Shown here one piece after another: positions 25,114 through 33,406 of a stretch of DNA of 64,000 nt. Source of the DNA: SZUA-35 sp965530755 (GTDB taxonomy: Bacteria; Actinomycetota; Acidimicrobiia; Acidimicrobiales; SZUA-35); contig CBESNA010000012.1 in assembly GCA_965530755.1 (NCBI GenBank), forward strand, positions 1 to 64,000, given 5' to 3'. Within the stretch, counting starts at the first letter, position 1; the number at the start of each line of letters is the position of its first letter. Both the position numbers and the translations under genes were made by a program. The notes beneath the pieces are model-generated. The model was not told the origin of the DNA, did no database searches, and was given only the letters and a program-made list of their open reading frames with translations.

Positions 25114-25722
25114 ATGTACGTTGGCGTGATGCTGGGCAGGCTCGGAAGCGTCAGGGCGAGGTTCCGGTCGACGCTGACGCCCGAGCAACAGAAAGGTGTG
25201 AAGGTGCTCGCCGGGGTGTCCATCGCGATCCTGGGCGGCTTGATCGGCACAGGGCTCTGGCAGTTCTTCACCCACGAGCCCGACCCGTCGTGGTTCGCTC
25301 ATGTTGTCGGGAGTAGCTCTCGACAACAGCCTGGACCAGCGGAGGGCATCGCGGACCTCCACGGCGTCTTCGCGACCGCCGGCGGGATCGTGGCATTGCT
25401 CGGTGGGGCGTGGTTCGCGTACAAGGTTGCGTTCGACATCCCCTGGATCGCGTTGCTCGCATTTGTTCTGGCCGTTCTTGGCTCGGTCACAGGAACATGG
25501 ATTCGGTTCAACGCCGTAAAGCTTCCGGGCCGGAGCTACGAGGAGGCCACCAACGGATATGCGCAGCTCTTCGTGAACGACGTCGAGTACGTCGTCACTG
25601 ACAACTGGGATCTGGGATCGACGGCCATCCGCTTCTTGACGGTCTCCCATGTTCTCGCGCTTCCATTCCTGCTCCTCGTTGCGTGGCTCAGCATCCGGCG
25701 AGTCGGTGAGCCGCAGCGGTGA
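25114..25722 (+). CDS. Four-helix membrane protein, unknown function
   Basis: 202 residues. Hydrophobic helices lie at about 30-50 (VLAGVSIAILGGLIGTGLWQFF), 85-105, 113-130 (WIALLAFVLAVLGSVTGTWI) and near the C-terminus (VLALPFLLLVAWLSI). Several glycines lie within helices and no catalytic motif is clear. The layout, with paired helices around conserved His (DLHGVFATAGG, TVSHVLALP), leaves a haem-binding cytochrome b-like fold possible, which is a guess. It starts 36 bases after the SCO1664 gene. Confidence 0.65.
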   Translation: MYVGVMLGRLGSVRARFRSTLTPEQQKGVKVLAGVSIAILGGLIGTGLWQFFTHEPDPSWFAHVVGSSSRQQPGPAEGIADLHGVFATAGGIVALLGGAWFAYKVAFDIPWIALLAFVLAVLGSVTGTWIRFNAVKLPGRSYEEATNGYAQLFVNDVEYVVTDNWDLGSTAIRFLTVSHVLALPFLLLVAWLSIRRVGEPQR

Positions 25723-25728
25723 TTGCCG

Positions 25729-26181
25729 CTAGGGATCCAGTCCTCGAACGGGAGCGGCCTCGGCGGTCACCTGGATCGTGAACGGCTCTCCACCAGAGAG
25801 CACCCGCAGCAACGTCATCTCGACCTCGCCCTCGACCTGCACCACGATCACGTCCGTGCTCGCTACCACTTGGGGCGCCCCGACCAATGCCCGTTGATCT
25901 TCCTGACCGGCGATGCTCTCCCACGCCAACTGTTCTGCGAGTGCAGGATCGAGGACCAGCTCCCCCGTTTCCCGATAGACCGCCGTGTCGATGGCGTTCG
26001 CTCCGGCAGCGGCCGCAGCGTCCGCCAACTCGGCCAACGCTCGACGCTCGCTGTGAGCCCTCCACAGATCGAGGCTGAACCCGCCGACGAAGAGCAGCAT
26101 CGCCGACAGCCCGATCCCGAGCAGCGTCATTGTTCCCCGCTCCGAGCACCGGGCGCCATCGGATCGCCGTCGCTCGATCAT
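25729..26181 (-). CDS. TadG/Rv3654c-like pilus-associated protein
   Basis: 150 residues. A short basic head ends in ERG-TMTLLGIGLSAMLLFVGGF, a prepilin-like signal followed by one membrane helix. After this come an alanine-rich amphipathic helix (RALAELADAAAAAGANAIDTA) and a beta-rich tail. These are features of the TadG/RsaF-like partners at the end of actinobacterial Tad operons, probably a minor pilin or assembly factor outside the membrane. The ATG overlaps the stop of the gene before it (ATGA), the last join of a nine-gene operon. Confidence 0.75.
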   Translation of the reverse strand: MIERRRSDGARCSERGTMTLLGIGLSAMLLFVGGFSLDLWRAHSERRALAELADAAAAAGANAIDTAVYRETGELVLDPALAEQLAWESIAGQEDQRALVGAPQVVASTDVIVVQVEGEVEMTLLRVLSGGEPFTIQVTAEAAPVRGLDP

Positions 26182-26624
26182 CGGTCGGCTCCGTAGTCCG
26201 GATACCGCTCGGTGTGTGATGCCGTCCACGACACCGAACCGACAGATCCGAAGATCGGCAACGACAGCGCCGGAATCTCGACCGCCACGTCAACGGTCAC
26301 CGAGGACCCCGGCGTGTGACCCCCGGGAGGGATCGATGCGTCGAGCGAACCCGGGTCCAGCCCGTAGCCGGCCTCGATGTTCTGAACGATTTGTTCCGGC
26401 GTTGACGACTCCGGACCGCTCAACACGATCGAACGTGCAGCCTCGGCGGCTGCGTCACGGGCCGCAGTTTGGCGCTCGACCCACGTCGGCGCCGAGATCA
26501 CGAGAAGCCCGAACGGCACGAGAATCAGTCCGAACACCATCGGGAACTCGAGCAGCGCACTCCCCCGCTCGGCCCGGTGCCCCTCACTCCTGTGACAGCG
26601 CTTCCGTTCGATGCGGCGACTCAC
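26178..26624 (-). CDS. TadE-like pseudopilin (canonical Glu5)
   Basis: 148 residues from a GTG that overlaps the preceding stop (GTGA). The basic head ends in ERG-SALLEFPMVFGLILVPFGLLV: a prepilin peptidase site after Gly, with Glu at position 5 of the mature protein, then the hydrophobic helix. TadE proteins are minor pseudopilins needed for Flp pilus assembly. The mature part carries Pro/Gly-rich strands. Confidence 0.8.
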   Translation of the reverse strand: MSRRIERKRCHRSEGHRAERGSALLEFPMVFGLILVPFGLLVISAPTWVERQTAARDAAAEAARSIVLSGPESSTPEQIVQNIEAGYGLDPGSLDASIPPGGHTPGSSVTVDVAVEIPALSLPIFGSVGSVSWTASHTERYPDYGADR

Positions 26625-27031
26625 TCCGGCGCTACTTCCCGAACGGCAGTCGCGGTCACCGTGAACGACCACTCCGGCGAGATCGGCAACCACGGCTCGA
26701 AACGGACGTCGGATTCCACGGTCACGAGGTCGGCGCCCACGACGCATCGAGGCGCCGACACCTGCGAACCCAGCGGCCCGCCAAGCAACCCATCGGCCAC
26801 GTCGGCGAAACGACGCTCGCAGGCGCCGGGAACGGAGTCGAGAGGACTCGCTGCACGTGCAGCCTCGAGCGCGGCCGACCGAACCGCCCCCCGCCCGTAC
26901 TGCCACACCGCGAACTGAGCGAAGAGCGTGAAGAAGACCATGAACATGCCGAACGCCACCAGCGTCGTGATGGCCGCCGACCCTCGCTCGTATCTTCTCG
27001 ACTCCCACTCGCGCGGGCCGCATGATCGCAA
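26621..27031 (-). CDS. TadE-like pseudopilin lacking Glu5
   Basis: 136 residues from a proposed TTG at 27031, five bases after the Flp pilin stop. The start is uncertain, since no ATG or GTG lies in frame before the conserved part. The head ends in ERG-SAAITTLVAFGMFMVFFTLF, a prepilin-like cleavage site and helix, but position 5 is Thr, not the Glu expected of pilins. The mature region has two cysteines (GACERR, APRCVV) that could form a disulfide. It is the first of two TadE-like genes in tandem. Confidence 0.75.
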   Translation of the reverse strand: MRSCGPREWESRRYERGSAAITTLVAFGMFMVFFTLFAQFAVWQYGRGAVRSAALEAARAASPLDSVPGACERRFADVADGLLGGPLGSQVSAPRCVVGADLVTVESDVRFEPWLPISPEWSFTVTATAVREVAPE

Positions 27032-27035
27032 GGGA

Positions 27036-27236
27036 TCAGAGGCCGAGCGAGCCGCGGATCTGAGCGATGACGTCGAGACCCAGGGCCTCCATCGCCGTGA
27101 ACAACACGACCAGCATGCCGATCGAGAGTGCGCTGATCCCGAGCCATTCGACGACGCCCGCACCTCGCTCCTCATTTCGTCCGAGTGCCTCGTTGGCCTG
27201 TTGATTGTCACTTGCTTGTTTCATCGTGTTCTCCAC
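27036..27236 (-). CDS. Flp-type pilin precursor
   Basis: 66 residues. A hydrophilic leader ends in EERG-AGVVEWLGISALSIGMLVVLFTA: cleavage after Gly gives a mature pilin with Glu5-Trp6, close to the Flp consensus (Glu5-Tyr6), and a single hydrophobic helix. The mature protein is about 43 residues, normal for Flp. This should be the main subunit of the Tad pilus. An internal ATG (MKQASDN, 27224) is an alternative start. No prepilin peptidase gene is in the window. Confidence 0.85.
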   Translation of the reverse strand: MENTMKQASDNQQANEALGRNEERGAGVVEWLGISALSIGMLVVLFTAMEALGLDVIAQIRGSLGL

Positions 27237-27282
27237 ACGGTCGAGGTCGGCGACAGGGCACCGACCAGTTTCGGAACGAGGC

Positions 27283-28221
27283 TCATCGCCCCATCACCAG
27301 AGCCGGCAACGCCGCCCCGACGAACAGCACCATCACCGGGGCGATGAACAGCAGCAGCGGCAGCAGCATCGCTGTGCGGCGTTTGATCGCCCATCGAGCC
27401 AATGCCTCGCGGCGCTCCGCCCGCAGGTCGGTCCCAACTGCGAGAAGCGCACCGCCGATGTCGCCACCAGTACGGGACGAAGCCGACAGCAGCCGATACA
27501 GCCGGGCGGCCGCCGGTTCGGGGGTGGATTCGGCCAGCTTGTCGTAGGCCCGCTGAGGGCTCGTCCCACCGCCGATCCACCGCAAGGCGTCTCGCAGTTC
27601 CTCGACCACCGGACCTCGACCGAGTTCGCACACCGACCGGACGGCGTCGACAGGCCCATGGCCGCTGCGGATGTGAACTGCGATCAGTTGAGCGACGGTG
27701 TATGACTCGTTCCGCATACGGGCCCGGCGGTCCCGAATCGCCCGTTCGACGCGGTTTCGTTGGACTGTCGCCGCCGGGAATCCGAAACAGGCGATCATCA
27801 AGAACGTCATCGGCACTGAACGGAAGAAGAGCGCACCCATGGCAGCACCGAGAGCCACGCCGCCGACGGTGAAGGTCAACTGGCGCATGCGGTACTGCTC
27901 CGCCTCCACCTCTCGGAAGCCGGCATGCCGAAGTCGGGTGGTGATCGTGTCCGAGTCGGCCGCGTCGATCAGTCGACCAAGGCCTGCCGCCAACCGTTCA
28001 ACGATCGGGCCGAGGACACGACCGACCACCGACCGATCGTCGACGACAGTGAGCGCCACGACGGACACGCCTGCGTATCCCGTACCGAGCCGCGACCGCG
28101 ACAGGGCGGCATAAGGACGGAGCCGCTGTGCCAGCGCTCGGCGCGGCGGCACCAGGACGCGGACTCCGATTCCAGCGGTGAGCGCTGCCAGCATCGCCGC
28201 GATCATCGAGAGCGAGATCAC
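27283..28221 (-). CDS. tadC: TadC-like pilus platform protein
   Basis: 312 residues from a GTG overlapping the tadB stop (GTGA). T2SSF domain: a cytoplasmic helical bundle with HIRSGHGPVDAVRSVCELGRGPVVEELRDAL and SSRTGGDIGGALLAV, flanked by membrane helices at the N-terminus, in the middle (VGGVALGAAMGALFF, TFLMIACFGFPAA) and at the C-terminus (MLLPLLLFIAPVMVLFVGAAL). With TadB it forms the inner-membrane platform moved by the CpaF ATPase. Confidence 0.88.
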   Translation of the reverse strand: MISLSMIAAMLAALTAGIGVRVLVPPRRALAQRLRPYAALSRSRLGTGYAGVSVVALTVVDDRSVVGRVLGPIVERLAAGLGRLIDAADSDTITTRLRHAGFREVEAEQYRMRQLTFTVGGVALGAAMGALFFRSVPMTFLMIACFGFPAATVQRNRVERAIRDRRARMRNESYTVAQLIAVHIRSGHGPVDAVRSVCELGRGPVVEELRDALRWIGGGTSPQRAYDKLAESTPEPAAARLYRLLSASSRTGGDIGGALLAVGTDLRAERREALARWAIKRRTAMLLPLLLFIAPVMVLFVGAALPALVMGR

Positions 28222-29099
28222 GTCGGCACTCCCACAGCCAGGATTCGCTCCTCGACCGGCACACGACCCAGCCGAGTGATCACCACCAGACCACCAACGC
28301 TCATGAGCGCCCCGGCAATGACCACGAACCATCCGGCGGACGTGGCATAGAAACTGCGATACCCCGGGGTGAACACGCAGAGCATCGCCAGCACGACGAA
28401 GGGGAGCACGGCTGCTCCTCTGGCCTCGAGCTTTGTCTCGAGTTGAAGCGTCTCGATCTCGTCGAGCAGCCGAAGATCCTCGGCCGACGAGGAGGCGAGA
28501 TCATCGAGAATGTCGATCACCACCGACGAACCCTGTTCGAACGCCACGAGCAGAACCTCGATCACGCGGTCGCTGAGCGGGTCGGCCAGCTCCTCACGCA
28601 CGACCTCCAACGCCGTTCGTTGGTCGAGCGCCCCGGAGAGCCCGGCATAGCGATTGAAGTAGGAGCGAAGCGGCACCGGTCCCGAACGCCCGATCTCACA
28701 CAGACTTGCGTGCATCGACAGCGACGCCCGCAAATGGGTGATCAGGTCGCGGAGTGCATCCGGCCATGCAGCGAGCCTCGCCTGGACGAGTGCGCGACGT
28801 CGACGAGCAAACACGCTGTGAGGAACCGCAGATGCGACCGTCCCCGCCACCACACCGAGGGCTGGAACGCCGACCACGGCACCGGCGATGGAACCGACCG
28901 TGACCCCCAGCCCGAGCGAGACCATCACGAATTGCAGCGGCGTGACGTCTGCACCCGCCTGCTGCAACCACTCTCGCCACGACACTCCAATCGAGCGTCG
29001 TTCGAGGGGGCGACGCAGCCACGCCGGCGTGACACCGAGCAACGAGCCGAGAGACAGGTAGACCAGCGCACCCGCAGCGAGTCCGGCAAGCAGGCGCAT
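28218..29099 (-). CDS. tadB: TadB-like pilus platform protein
   Basis: 293 residues with an ATG sharing a base with the cpaF stop (TGATG). Two N-terminal membrane helices (LLAGLAAGALVYLSLGSLLG and the VMVSLGLGVTVGSIAGAVVG region) precede the T2SSF bundle (LRDLITHLRASLSMHASLCEIG, FEQGSSVVIDILDDLASSSAEDLRLLDEIE). Two more helices close the protein. The partner of TadC in the platform. Confidence 0.88.
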   Translation of the reverse strand: MRLLAGLAAGALVYLSLGSLLGVTPAWLRRPLERRSIGVSWREWLQQAGADVTPLQFVMVSLGLGVTVGSIAGAVVGVPALGVVAGTVASAVPHSVFARRRRALVQARLAAWPDALRDLITHLRASLSMHASLCEIGRSGPVPLRSYFNRYAGLSGALDQRTALEVVREELADPLSDRVIEVLLVAFEQGSSVVIDILDDLASSSAEDLRLLDEIETLQLETKLEARGAAVLPFVVLAMLCVFTPGYRSFYATSAGWFVVIAGALMSVGGLVVITRLGRVPVEERILAVGVPT

Positions 29100-30406
29100 C
29101 ACAGCTCCCTCGATCCGTCGAGCAGTTCGGTGACCGAGATCCCGTGCGGACGCAGAACACGACCGAGGCGGACCTCGAGCTCGGATGGCAGTGGACTTCC
29201 TGTCCACACCAGCGGTGCACCGAAGTCCTCGCGCACGAAGATGGGTTCGACCGTGAAGTCGACTTCGGCCGCTTGCATCGGCGGGATGGCCACGATCTCC
29301 ATCACCTGGCGACGGCCGGCTCGCCCGGTGCCGGTGGCAGCCGTCGGCTCCTTGGCGGTGTGGACGACGAGGTCGACGATCGAGCTGAACACGGAACGGA
29401 TCTGATCCGGCGACACGTTCGGGCCAGCCATCGATGCCGTCGACACCAGAGCTTGGAGACCTTGCCGAGCGCTGTTCGCGTGGATGGTCGACAACATGCC
29501 ACAGCCGGCGTTGCCCGCTCTGGTCAGCTCGTACGCCTCCTCACCACGAACCTCGCCGACCGCAATCAGATCGGGCCGCATGCCGAGCGACATGCGTACG
29601 AGGTGGCGAAGGCTCACCTCACCGTTGCCGTCCGGCCCTGCGGGCCGGGTCCGCCACCGGGCGGCGTGGAGATGATCGGCCGAGAGTTCGGGCGTGTCCT
29701 CGCACACGATGACGCGCAGGCTCGGCTGTGCAGAGCGAAGCAGAGCGTTGACCAGCGTGGTCTTTCCCGATCCCGGTTGACCAGTCACGATCACCCCGGT
29801 GGGTGTCCGAAGCGACAGCGTCAGCAGCGCAGCGGCCGCCGGAGAGATGGCATCCCACTCGATCAGCTCCTCGAACGTTTCGCGTTTGGCGAGGTACCGG
29901 CGGATGGTGACGTCGATCCGGTCGGCGATCGGAGGGATCACGACCCCGAGCCGAGCCGATCCGTCGAGGATCTGCGTCTGCGCAATCGGGTGCCCCTCGT
30001 CGACCGATGCCCCGACCCCCGCAAGCAGCTTCGACACGATGTGCTCGACTTCATGCTCGCTCACGGGTTCGTCGTGGGCCACGAGACGACCAGTGGTGTC
30101 GATGTAGCTGACCTCCTGGCCGTGGACGATCAACTCCTCGTAGTCGATCGTGCCGTCGAGAAACGGGGTGAGCGGTCCGAAGTCGAGTAGAGATCGGGAG
30201 AGCCGTTCGACCATTGCAGCCGGGTCGTGGAGGGGGCGACGACCGCCACTCGACGTCGCTTCGATCTGATAGTGATCGACCAGGGAGCGGACCATTGCTT
30301 GCACGTCGCCCTGGGCGCTCGTGTCGAGGCCACGGCGTCGAAGCTCGTCGAGGCAGTCGTACCGGAGGTGCTCGTAAGCGTCGAGCGCCGGGGGCGTGAT
30401 GGTCAT
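29099..30406 (-). CDS. cpaF: CpaF/TadA secretion ATPase
   Basis: 435 residues. The N-terminal domain is followed by the RecA-like motor: Walker A GQPGSGKTT (about 209-217), an Asp box near CEDTPEL, Walker B PDLIAVGEVRGEEA, and the His box GCGMLSTIHANSA. It should form a hexamer that powers Tad pilus assembly at the inner membrane. Its ATG overlaps the tadZ stop (ATGA). All catalytic motifs are intact, unlike those of TadZ. Confidence 0.94.
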   Translation of the reverse strand: MTITPPALDAYEHLRYDCLDELRRRGLDTSAQGDVQAMVRSLVDHYQIEATSSGGRRPLHDPAAMVERLSRSLLDFGPLTPFLDGTIDYEELIVHGQEVSYIDTTGRLVAHDEPVSEHEVEHIVSKLLAGVGASVDEGHPIAQTQILDGSARLGVVIPPIADRIDVTIRRYLAKRETFEELIEWDAISPAAAALLTLSLRTPTGVIVTGQPGSGKTTLVNALLRSAQPSLRVIVCEDTPELSADHLHAARWRTRPAGPDGNGEVSLRHLVRMSLGMRPDLIAVGEVRGEEAYELTRAGNAGCGMLSTIHANSARQGLQALVSTASMAGPNVSPDQIRSVFSSIVDLVVHTAKEPTAATGTGRAGRRQVMEIVAIPPMQAAEVDFTVEPIFVREDFGAPLVWTGSPLPSELEVRLGRVLRPHGISVTELLDGSREL

Positions 30407-31680
30407 GCCGCAACCCCGCCGTCGGTCGTGAGCCCGCCGCGGGCAGCGTCGTCGTCCGCTGCGTCGATCTGCGACGCAGTCGGGCGGACCGCGACGCTCG
30501 AATCGAATGGCAGCCGGCTGATCGCTTTCAGGAAGCCGCCACGAGTCACCAGCGATGCCTCCCAAGCTGCACGTTCGACTCGCTTGTCGTGACCGCTGAC
30601 GACAACGTCGCCGATACGGGGACCCGCGATCTCTCGGAGCTGCTGAACCAACTGGGTTCGCGCACTCGGCGACGATGGGCACCGGTTGATCACGACGTCG
30701 ATCGGGGTTTCCCCCACCAGCGCGGTCACGTCGAGCAGCCAGTCGACGAACCGAAGCACTCCCACCGAGCTTCCGTCGCAGACACCCAGCACACGGGTGG
30801 CGCGCTGCACCACTGCACGCGACATACCGAAGCGGTTCCCGTGACGAGCGAGGTCCTCGAGATTGGGACCGAGACGGGTGACGACCAACGGCCATCGAGC
30901 GGCGAGCTCCTCGACCAGCGCCGAGGCGTCGTCAGGCCGGAGCAGCGACCAATCGTCACGCGATGCAAGCCCGACGATCACGTCGAACGGGAGCGAACGA
31001 CGCCCGACCACGGAACGAGCAAGACAGTTCTCGATGCGATCACGATCGTCGCCGAACGCGAGCTGTTCGCCTCGGTGCGCTTCGACAGCGGTGACGATGT
31101 GCGGATGAATGGCGAGACCAAGGCGCCGGGCGAGGGACGGGTGTGTCTCGTCGACGTCGATGAGGAGCGGGCGGATCCCACCCCACAGCTGGGACAAGGC
31201 GATACTGACCTCGGTGGCGCCGGCGCCCGCAGGGCCGCCGACGGCAATCACCTGCCGATCACCTTTCGGGATCCGATCGCTCTCGGTCTCGACGAGCTCG
31301 ACGAATCGTTCGGAGAGTCCGGTGTCGGGCGCGATCGAGCGAACGACCTCGACCAGTTGCTCGACATCGAGCGAGCATGGCATCACGACGTCGATACCGA
31401 GCCTTCGCAAGTGACGTTCGCCGTGGCCGTCGGATTCACCCGGATCGAACAGACCGACGATGACGACGCCGGCCTCGCGCATCTGGACGACCGTCGGCGG
31501 CGACAACCAACTGGTGTCGTCATCGAGCATCACGACCGACACGTCACCGCTCGCGGCATCGATGCCGTCCCGCAGGAGCGACGCATCGATGTCGGCGACA
31601 TGATCGCGACAGTGCCGTTGGAGCGAGCCGCGCCACGATCGGGTGCTCAGCGCCAATCCCAATGCGATTACGTCTGTCAC
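30403..31680 (-). CDS. tadZ: TadZ/CpaE-like protein, degenerate P-loop
   Basis: 425 residues. An N-terminal receiver-like domain (SVVMLDDDTSWLSPPTVVQM ... VVIVGLFDP) is followed by a MinD/ParA-like domain. The P-loop position reads VIAVGGPAGAGATEVSIALS (about 144-163), with no lysine of the KGGxGKT type. A DxDxxxP-like LLIDVDETHPSLARRLG and late beta strands are kept. TadZ localises the pilus machine; some members bind ATP without hydrolysing it. It is second in the operon, between cpaB and cpaF, with ATGA joins on both sides. Confidence 0.8.
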   Translation of the reverse strand: MTDVIALGLALSTRSWRGSLQRHCRDHVADIDASLLRDGIDAASGDVSVVMLDDDTSWLSPPTVVQMREAGVVIVGLFDPGESDGHGERHLRRLGIDVVMPCSLDVEQLVEVVRSIAPDTGLSERFVELVETESDRIPKGDRQVIAVGGPAGAGATEVSIALSQLWGGIRPLLIDVDETHPSLARRLGLAIHPHIVTAVEAHRGEQLAFGDDRDRIENCLARSVVGRRSLPFDVIVGLASRDDWSLLRPDDASALVEELAARWPLVVTRLGPNLEDLARHGNRFGMSRAVVQRATRVLGVCDGSSVGVLRFVDWLLDVTALVGETPIDVVINRCPSSPSARTQLVQQLREIAGPRIGDVVVSGHDKRVERAAWEASLVTRGGFLKAISRLPFDSSVAVRPTASQIDAADDDAARGGLTTDGGVAA

Positions 31681-32378
31681 GAGCCCTCCTCGGATCCAGC
31701 GCCTTCCGATGGCAACGGTGCCGCGACGATCTCGACCGGCGCAGACCCGGTCGATCGCACCAGCTCGACCGGCCCTCGGCCGAGGGCCTCACTCAGCAGA
31801 AGGGCCTCGCGGTCGTCGATGCCGACCGTGACCCAGGCGGACCGAGAGCTTGCGGCGGCGAACGCAGTTCCACCCGCAGCCGAGGGCAAGCGGACGACTT
31901 CGGCATCGACCACGACGTAGTGCATGGACCCTGCGGCGTTGGTGCCGATCACATCGACACGATCGCCGGGCTGGAGGCCGAGCCCGTCGATCACCGAACT
32001 GTCGATCGGGATCGCGAACGTTCGCCCGACGGCGGCGACATCGACCGGCAAGAGGTCGCTCGCGAGCAACGGCTCCCCGCCGTCCAACCCGTTCCGAACG
32101 CGACCGACGGGAACGCCGTCGGCGACCCGGAGGAGCGAGGGCAGCAGCGCAGTGTCAGCCGCAACATCGACCGCCTCGAGATCGGCAACGCTCAGCGTCA
32201 GACCGGCCGCGACATCATTGCGCACCATCCATACCGACTCGGTGGCCGACCGATCTCGCAGCACCGATGCAACCAGCACGAAGGTGGCGAGTGCGGCCAC
32301 GATCATCAGGACGTGAGGAAGGCCGACCCGGCCCGCCGGTGCACGGGAGGTTCGTCCGAATGTCGATCGTGCTTCCAT
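31677..32378 (-). CDS. cpaB: CpaB/RcpC-like pilus protein (SAF domain)
   Basis: 233 residues. One N-terminal membrane helix (PHVLMIVAALATFVLVASVL) and then a SAF domain (VWMVRNDVAAGLTLSVADLEAV) and an RcpC/CpaB domain (IPIDSSVIDGLGLQPGDRVDVIGTN). In Gram-negative bacteria RcpC works with the secretin; here, without one, it probably contacts the cell wall around the pilus. It is first in the operon; about 200 bases separate it from the divergent HTH gene. Confidence 0.82.
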   Translation of the reverse strand: MEARSTFGRTSRAPAGRVGLPHVLMIVAALATFVLVASVLRDRSATESVWMVRNDVAAGLTLSVADLEAVDVAADTALLPSLLRVADGVPVGRVRNGLDGGEPLLASDLLPVDVAAVGRTFAIPIDSSVIDGLGLQPGDRVDVIGTNAAGSMHYVVVDAEVVRLPSAAGGTAFAAASSRSAWVTVGIDDREALLLSEALGRGPVELVRSTGSAPVEIVAAPLPSEGAGSEEGS

Positions 32379-32548
32379 TGCTTCCGCCAATCTCGAACGT
32401 ACGTCGATGCTGTTCGCATCGCCTACCAACCGGCGAGATCCGGAGGGAGAAGCGAAGGAAAGCAGCGACAGGGATCGGCGGCAAGAGCCGCGAGGCACCC
32501 GCCGAAGTCGACCGATCGACGGGATTTGGCCGACAGTATCATGAGCTG

Positions 32549-32564
32549 AGCGGAAAGAACCGCT
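32549..32564. promoter_or_regulatory. Inverted repeat AGCGG-N6-CCGCT near HTH gene start
   Basis: AGCGG (32549-32553) and CCGCT (32560-32564) flank AAAGAA. The site ends 12 bases before the HTH gene's ATG and lies on the promoter side of the divergent Tad pilus operon. It has the shape of a dimeric regulator's operator, perhaps for the HTH protein itself, and GGAAAG in its middle may also serve as ribosome-binding site. Confidence 0.4.
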
Positions 32565-32576
32565 ACTGTGGCCAGT

Positions 32577-32819
32577 ATGCAGGAATCAAGAGACGGTTAC
32601 GAAGCGGTTCGAGCGGCCTATCCCCCGCTGTTGAACACTGCCCAGGTCGCAGAACTCCTCGATCTCAACACACGAACCGTCCTCGCGATGGCCAACGACG
32701 GGCGCCTGCCCGCAAGTCGTCTGGCCGACTCACGGAAGTTCCACTTCCTCCTCGAGGACATCATCACAACGCTCAAGTCGAACCGGGTGGTGCCGGTCGA
32801 GGAGACACTCGACCGCTAA
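32577..32819 (+). CDS. Helix-turn-helix DNA-binding protein (excisionase/MerR-like)
   Basis: 80 residues. LLNTAQVAELLDLNTRTVLAMANDGRLPASRLADSRKFHF is the HTH_17 winged-helix pattern, in which the first helix, the recognition helix and the G-R-LPA-R wing are all recognisable. A GTG three codons upstream (32568) is an alternative start. Such proteins act as small transcription factors or recombination-directionality factors. Divergence from the Tad pilus operon makes it a candidate regulator. Its end overlaps the next, convergent gene by 4 bases. Confidence 0.82.
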   Translation: MQESRDGYEAVRAAYPPLLNTAQVAELLDLNTRTVLAMANDGRLPASRLADSRKFHFLLEDIITTLKSNRVVPVEETLDR

Positions 32820-33346
32820 CGGGCGGATGGGCCGATCCAGGCCAGCGATGCCATTGGAATCAAAAGCGCTCCGCCAGTCGACGATGCGAGTTCGAGATGG
32901 GTCGACGATGCTGCGAGCAGCACCCCAGTCGCCGTCTCTGCCGCCCGGAGCCCGATCTTCACCTCTGCGTTGACCTGCACGAGTTCACGGCAGCGCGCCA
33001 GCACAGTCTCTGGGTGGCCCGTGGTGACTGCGACTCGGCCCGCGTCGCCCGGCACCACCCGGACCAGCGAGACCGCATCCAGCGCAACATCGACCGGGGA
33101 TCCGTCGGCCACGGCAAGACGCACCACCTCGCTGCCAACGTGACGGACCCGGCCCGAAAGCGCGGCGGTGCCGATCTCGAAACGCATCGCCGCGCCCGAT
33201 CGCGCATGATCGAGCACGGCGTCCCGCAAGGTTCGCGTGGCCATCGCCAGCTCCGCTACGGCCGCCTCAGCGTCCTCTTGCATCGCCCGAGCGTCGACCC
33301 GAAAGCGCCGGATTGTGCGTTCAGTGTCGTCCATCGAATCACCCAT
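32816..33346 (-). CDS. Hypothetical protein, helical head plus beta-rich domain
   Basis: 176 residues (an internal ATG, MDDTERT, is an alternative start). The first 50 or so are charged helix (MQEDAEAAVAELAMATRTLRD). The rest alternates strands (GRVRHVGSEVVRLAVADGSPVDVALDAVSLVRVV; LELASSTGGALLIPMASLAWI) in a way that suggests small barrels of the SH3 or Sm type. No named family is recognised. It has no membrane helix. Confidence 0.6.
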   Translation of the reverse strand: MGDSMDDTERTIRRFRVDARAMQEDAEAAVAELAMATRTLRDAVLDHARSGAAMRFEIGTAALSGRVRHVGSEVVRLAVADGSPVDVALDAVSLVRVVPGDAGRVAVTTGHPETVLARCRELVQVNAEVKIGLRAAETATGVLLAASSTHLELASSTGGALLIPMASLAWIGPSAR

Positions 33347-33375
33347 CGGCGGAGAGCTCGCCTTTCTGAATCATC

Positions 33376-33406
33376 TTGACAGCTCCTCTGTTCGTTTGTT
33401 TACTAT
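33376..33406 (+). promoter_or_regulatory. Sigma70-type promoter over the LysM gene start
   Basis: TTGACA (33376-33381, perfect -35) is followed after 19 bases by TACTAT (33401-33406, good -10). The spacer is longer than the ideal 17. The -10 box covers the A-T of the ATG at 33405, so transcription should begin near 33411-33413, at or just after the in-frame GTG at 33411. No Shine-Dalgarno sequence precedes either codon. This fits a leaderless mRNA. Confidence 0.5.
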
